This document shows positions 23,640 to 25,412 of a stretch of 25,412 nt of DNA, in pieces (position 1 is the stretch's first letter; the number at the start of each line of letters is the position of its first letter). Under the pieces are notes generated by a model. That model was not told the origin of the DNA. It was given only the letters and a program-made list of their open reading frames with translations, and did no database searches. Location: NCBI GenBank assembly GCA_044221135.1, contig JBGAPT010000028.1:1-25412 (forward strand), in the 5' to 3' direction. This DNA is from UBA4722 sp044221135 (GTDB taxonomy: Bacteria; Pseudomonadota; Gammaproteobacteria; DSM-16500). Position numbers and translations under genes: made by a program.

Positions 23640-25339
23640 AAGAAAAAAGCATTATTGATGATTATATTAATGGTCATCCACGAGAGATGCTTAAGATCAT
23701 TTTGATTATCATAGGTCTTATCTGGCAAAGTAGTATGGTGATAGTAGGCTTGCTATTGTATGGAGCAAGTTATTTTATAAGAACAAGAAAATGGATACTT
23801 TGTCTCTTTGGCGTGTTTTTTTCGTTAGAAATCATATGGTACTTTTCGCTTAATCTCTATACTCTAGGACGAGAAGGATTTTTGCTGAACAGCATTATAT
23901 GGAAAGAAATATTCACAGGCCAAGTCTGGTTTGCGCTCTGCCATATCTATTATCAGGGGCTGCCTTATATCGGAGGGTTCGCACCTCTTTTGGCTAGTAT
24001 ATTATTCGCTATTGATGAAATACCAGTTAATCCGCATGAAGTGAGTTTAAAGAAGTTAGGTAAAGGACAATATCAAGATATACTAGATGAAATTTCAGAA
24101 AAAAAGATTGATCAATTATTTAAAAAAATGGAAGAAAAGGATGTCCAAGGCACTTTATTAGGTATTTCCAAACGAAGTGGAAACCCATTAATAATCCCAG
24201 ATAAAGACATTAACCAAATCATTTTAGTGCTTGGCACCACGGGTGCTGGTAAAACGATTACACTGCGTCGCTTTTATCAGCATGCTATTTATCAGAAGTA
24301 CCCTCTTATTATCATTGACGGGAAACCGAGTCCTCTACATGTTAATTGGTTAATGGGATTAGCTAATAAGAAAAAACAGCCTTTTTTTGGATTTAATTGT
24401 GGAAATTATTGGCATTATGATTGCTTACATCAAGGCGGATTTACAGAATTAAAAGATAAAATTATTAGTTTAAAAGATCAATGGGAAAACGACTATTATC
24501 GTTCAATTGCAGAAGATTATTTGCAAACAGTATTTGAGGTGTTGATTCAATCAAAAGAATCATTCGACCTAGGAAAAGTAGCGCAGTGTCTCGATCATGA
24601 TGAATTAATCATTTTGGCACGTGAAACACATAATAAAAGATTACTACAGCGCGTAGCAAGTCTTGAAAATTATGAACGTAAAGATATTACAGGGTTGCAA
24701 GCCCATCTTCACCTCTTGATTCATTCAGAATTAGGTGAATTTTTTGAAAAAAATGAAAAAACGTTTAATCTCACTGATGCTATTCAACAAGGTGGAATTA
24801 TTTACTTTGCTTTACCTGCGTTACGTTTTCCTAATTTTTCTAAAATATTAGGTAAATTAGTCATCAATGATTTAAAAGCTGTTATTGATCGACTCAATGC
24901 AAATTATCCAATTTTTACTGTATTTGATGAGTTTTCTGTATTTGCAGGAGAACAAGTACTTAATCTGGTAAATATGGGAAGAGAGAAGGGCGTACATGCT
25001 ATTTTTGGCACGCAGGGGCTCGCAGATTTGCGTAAGAGCGATCCTATTTTCTTAGAGCAAATGTTAAATTGTGCGAATACCCTCATTTGTCATCGACTAA
25101 ATGATCATGACAGTGCAGAGAGTATTGCTAATTGGATAGGCACTCAGGAATCATTTACTATCACTGCTCAAATCAATCAAGCTCAGGGTGCTACAGGCTT
25201 AGGAAGCGTCAGACGTAATAAAGAATTTATTATTCACCCGGATTGGATAAAACAAAAACTACAAACAGGCGAGGCATTTTACGTGACTAAAGTAGAGAAA
25301 TTTAGATGGGATAAAGTTAAAATCAAGTATTTTGTTTGA
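23636..25339 (+). CDS. virD4: VirD4/TraD-type coupling protein (TraM recognition domain)
   Basis: A 567-residue coupling ATPase that brings the DNA-relaxase complex to the T4SS. Hydrophobic segments lie in the first 130 residues (about 19-43, 53-75, 95-130). Walker A is LGTTGAGKTITLRRF at about residues 198-212, Walker B is FTVFDEFSVFAG at about residue 425, and GREKGVHAIFGTQGLADLRKSDP marks the TraG/TraD C-terminal (TraM recognition) domain. The ATG overlaps the preceding stop. No relaxase follows before the window ends 73 bases later, so that gene, if present, is outside. No good intrinsic terminator is seen after the stop. Confidence 0.88.
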   Translation: MKEKSIIDDYINGHPREMLKIILIIIGLIWQSSMVIVGLLLYGASYFIRTRKWILCLFGVFFSLEIIWYFSLNLYTLGREGFLLNSIIWKEIFTGQVWFALCHIYYQGLPYIGGFAPLLASILFAIDEIPVNPHEVSLKKLGKGQYQDILDEISEKKIDQLFKKMEEKDVQGTLLGISKRSGNPLIIPDKDINQIILVLGTTGAGKTITLRRFYQHAIYQKYPLIIIDGKPSPLHVNWLMGLANKKKQPFFGFNCGNYWHYDCLHQGGFTELKDKIISLKDQWENDYYRSIAEDYLQTVFEVLIQSKESFDLGKVAQCLDHDELIILARETHNKRLLQRVASLENYERKDITGLQAHLHLLIHSELGEFFEKNEKTFNLTDAIQQGGIIYFALPALRFPNFSKILGKLVINDLKAVIDRLNANYPIFTVFDEFSVFAGEQVLNLVNMGREKGVHAIFGTQGLADLRKSDPIFLEQMLNCANTLICHRLNDHDSAESIANWIGTQESFTITAQINQAQGATGLGSVRRNKEFIIHPDWIKQKLQTGEAFYVTKVEKFRWDKVKIKYFV

Positions 25340-25412
25340 AAGATTTTTATCTTTAAAAATTAATAAACTAATTTTAGTTACTAAAAAATAATTTATAAAG
25401 TTATATTAATTA

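Noticed and set aside
25339..25354. AAAGAT-TTTT-ATCTTT stem-loop after the coupling protein stop as a terminator.
   Set aside because: The stem is 6 AT-rich pairs and is not followed by a T-run, so it is too weak to call.

Overview
The window is AT-rich and reads like DNA from a Legionella/Coxiella-type gammaproteobacterium. This placement is an inference. It rests on an lvh-like VirB/VirD4 type IV secretion (T4SS) operon, a RepA/ParA plasmid backbone and an S24-type repressor, together with the base composition. No rRNA, tRNA, transposase, integrase or CRISPR array was seen.

Three blocks can be separated. (1) Positions 1-7030 hold metabolic or accessory genes: two GNAT acetyltransferases, a transglutaminase-like gene broken by one in-frame TGA, a short-chain dehydrogenase, an NAD(P)H-hydrate epimerase, a class I glutamine amidotransferase, and a leftward cluster. 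That cluster comprises an AlbA_2/RecG-C-like regulator, a DUF6434-type C-terminal remnant preceded by a 5 x 10 bp repeat, a P-loop kinase-like protein and a HAD hydrolase. (2) Positions 7031-14200 are a plasmid or integrative-element maintenance region. It holds a ParA ATPase, a downstream winged-helix protein, a cpYpsA/SLOG protein, a VUT-type (queuosine precursor) transporter, an unrecognised protein with an internal duplication, an S24 repressor, and a divergent RepA gene. RepA is followed by DnaA boxes and helically phased iterons. (3) Positions 14200-25339 are one rightward operon, virB2-B3-B4-B5-B7-(small membrane protein)-B6-B8-B9-B10-B11, then a Replic_Relax family gene and a VirD4/TraD coupling protein. 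Many junctions are ATGA overlaps.

The most striking non-coding signal is a set of RGWTAAC-type boxes spaced 11-12 bp apart. They fill the 925-bp gap before parA and reappear inside the coding sequence of the gene after parA. There, about 14 units run in phase and leave an 11-residue periodicity in the protein. This looks like a centromere or origin array written partly through a coding region.

The secretion operon shows decay. virB10 has lost the segment that normally contains the outer-membrane antenna and is frameshifted. virB11 has a +1 frameshift. A 107-bp palindromic element with an internal 30-bp tandem duplication lies just after virB11. The coupling protein, virB4, virB6, virB8 and virB9 remain open. 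No relaxase is visible in the window.
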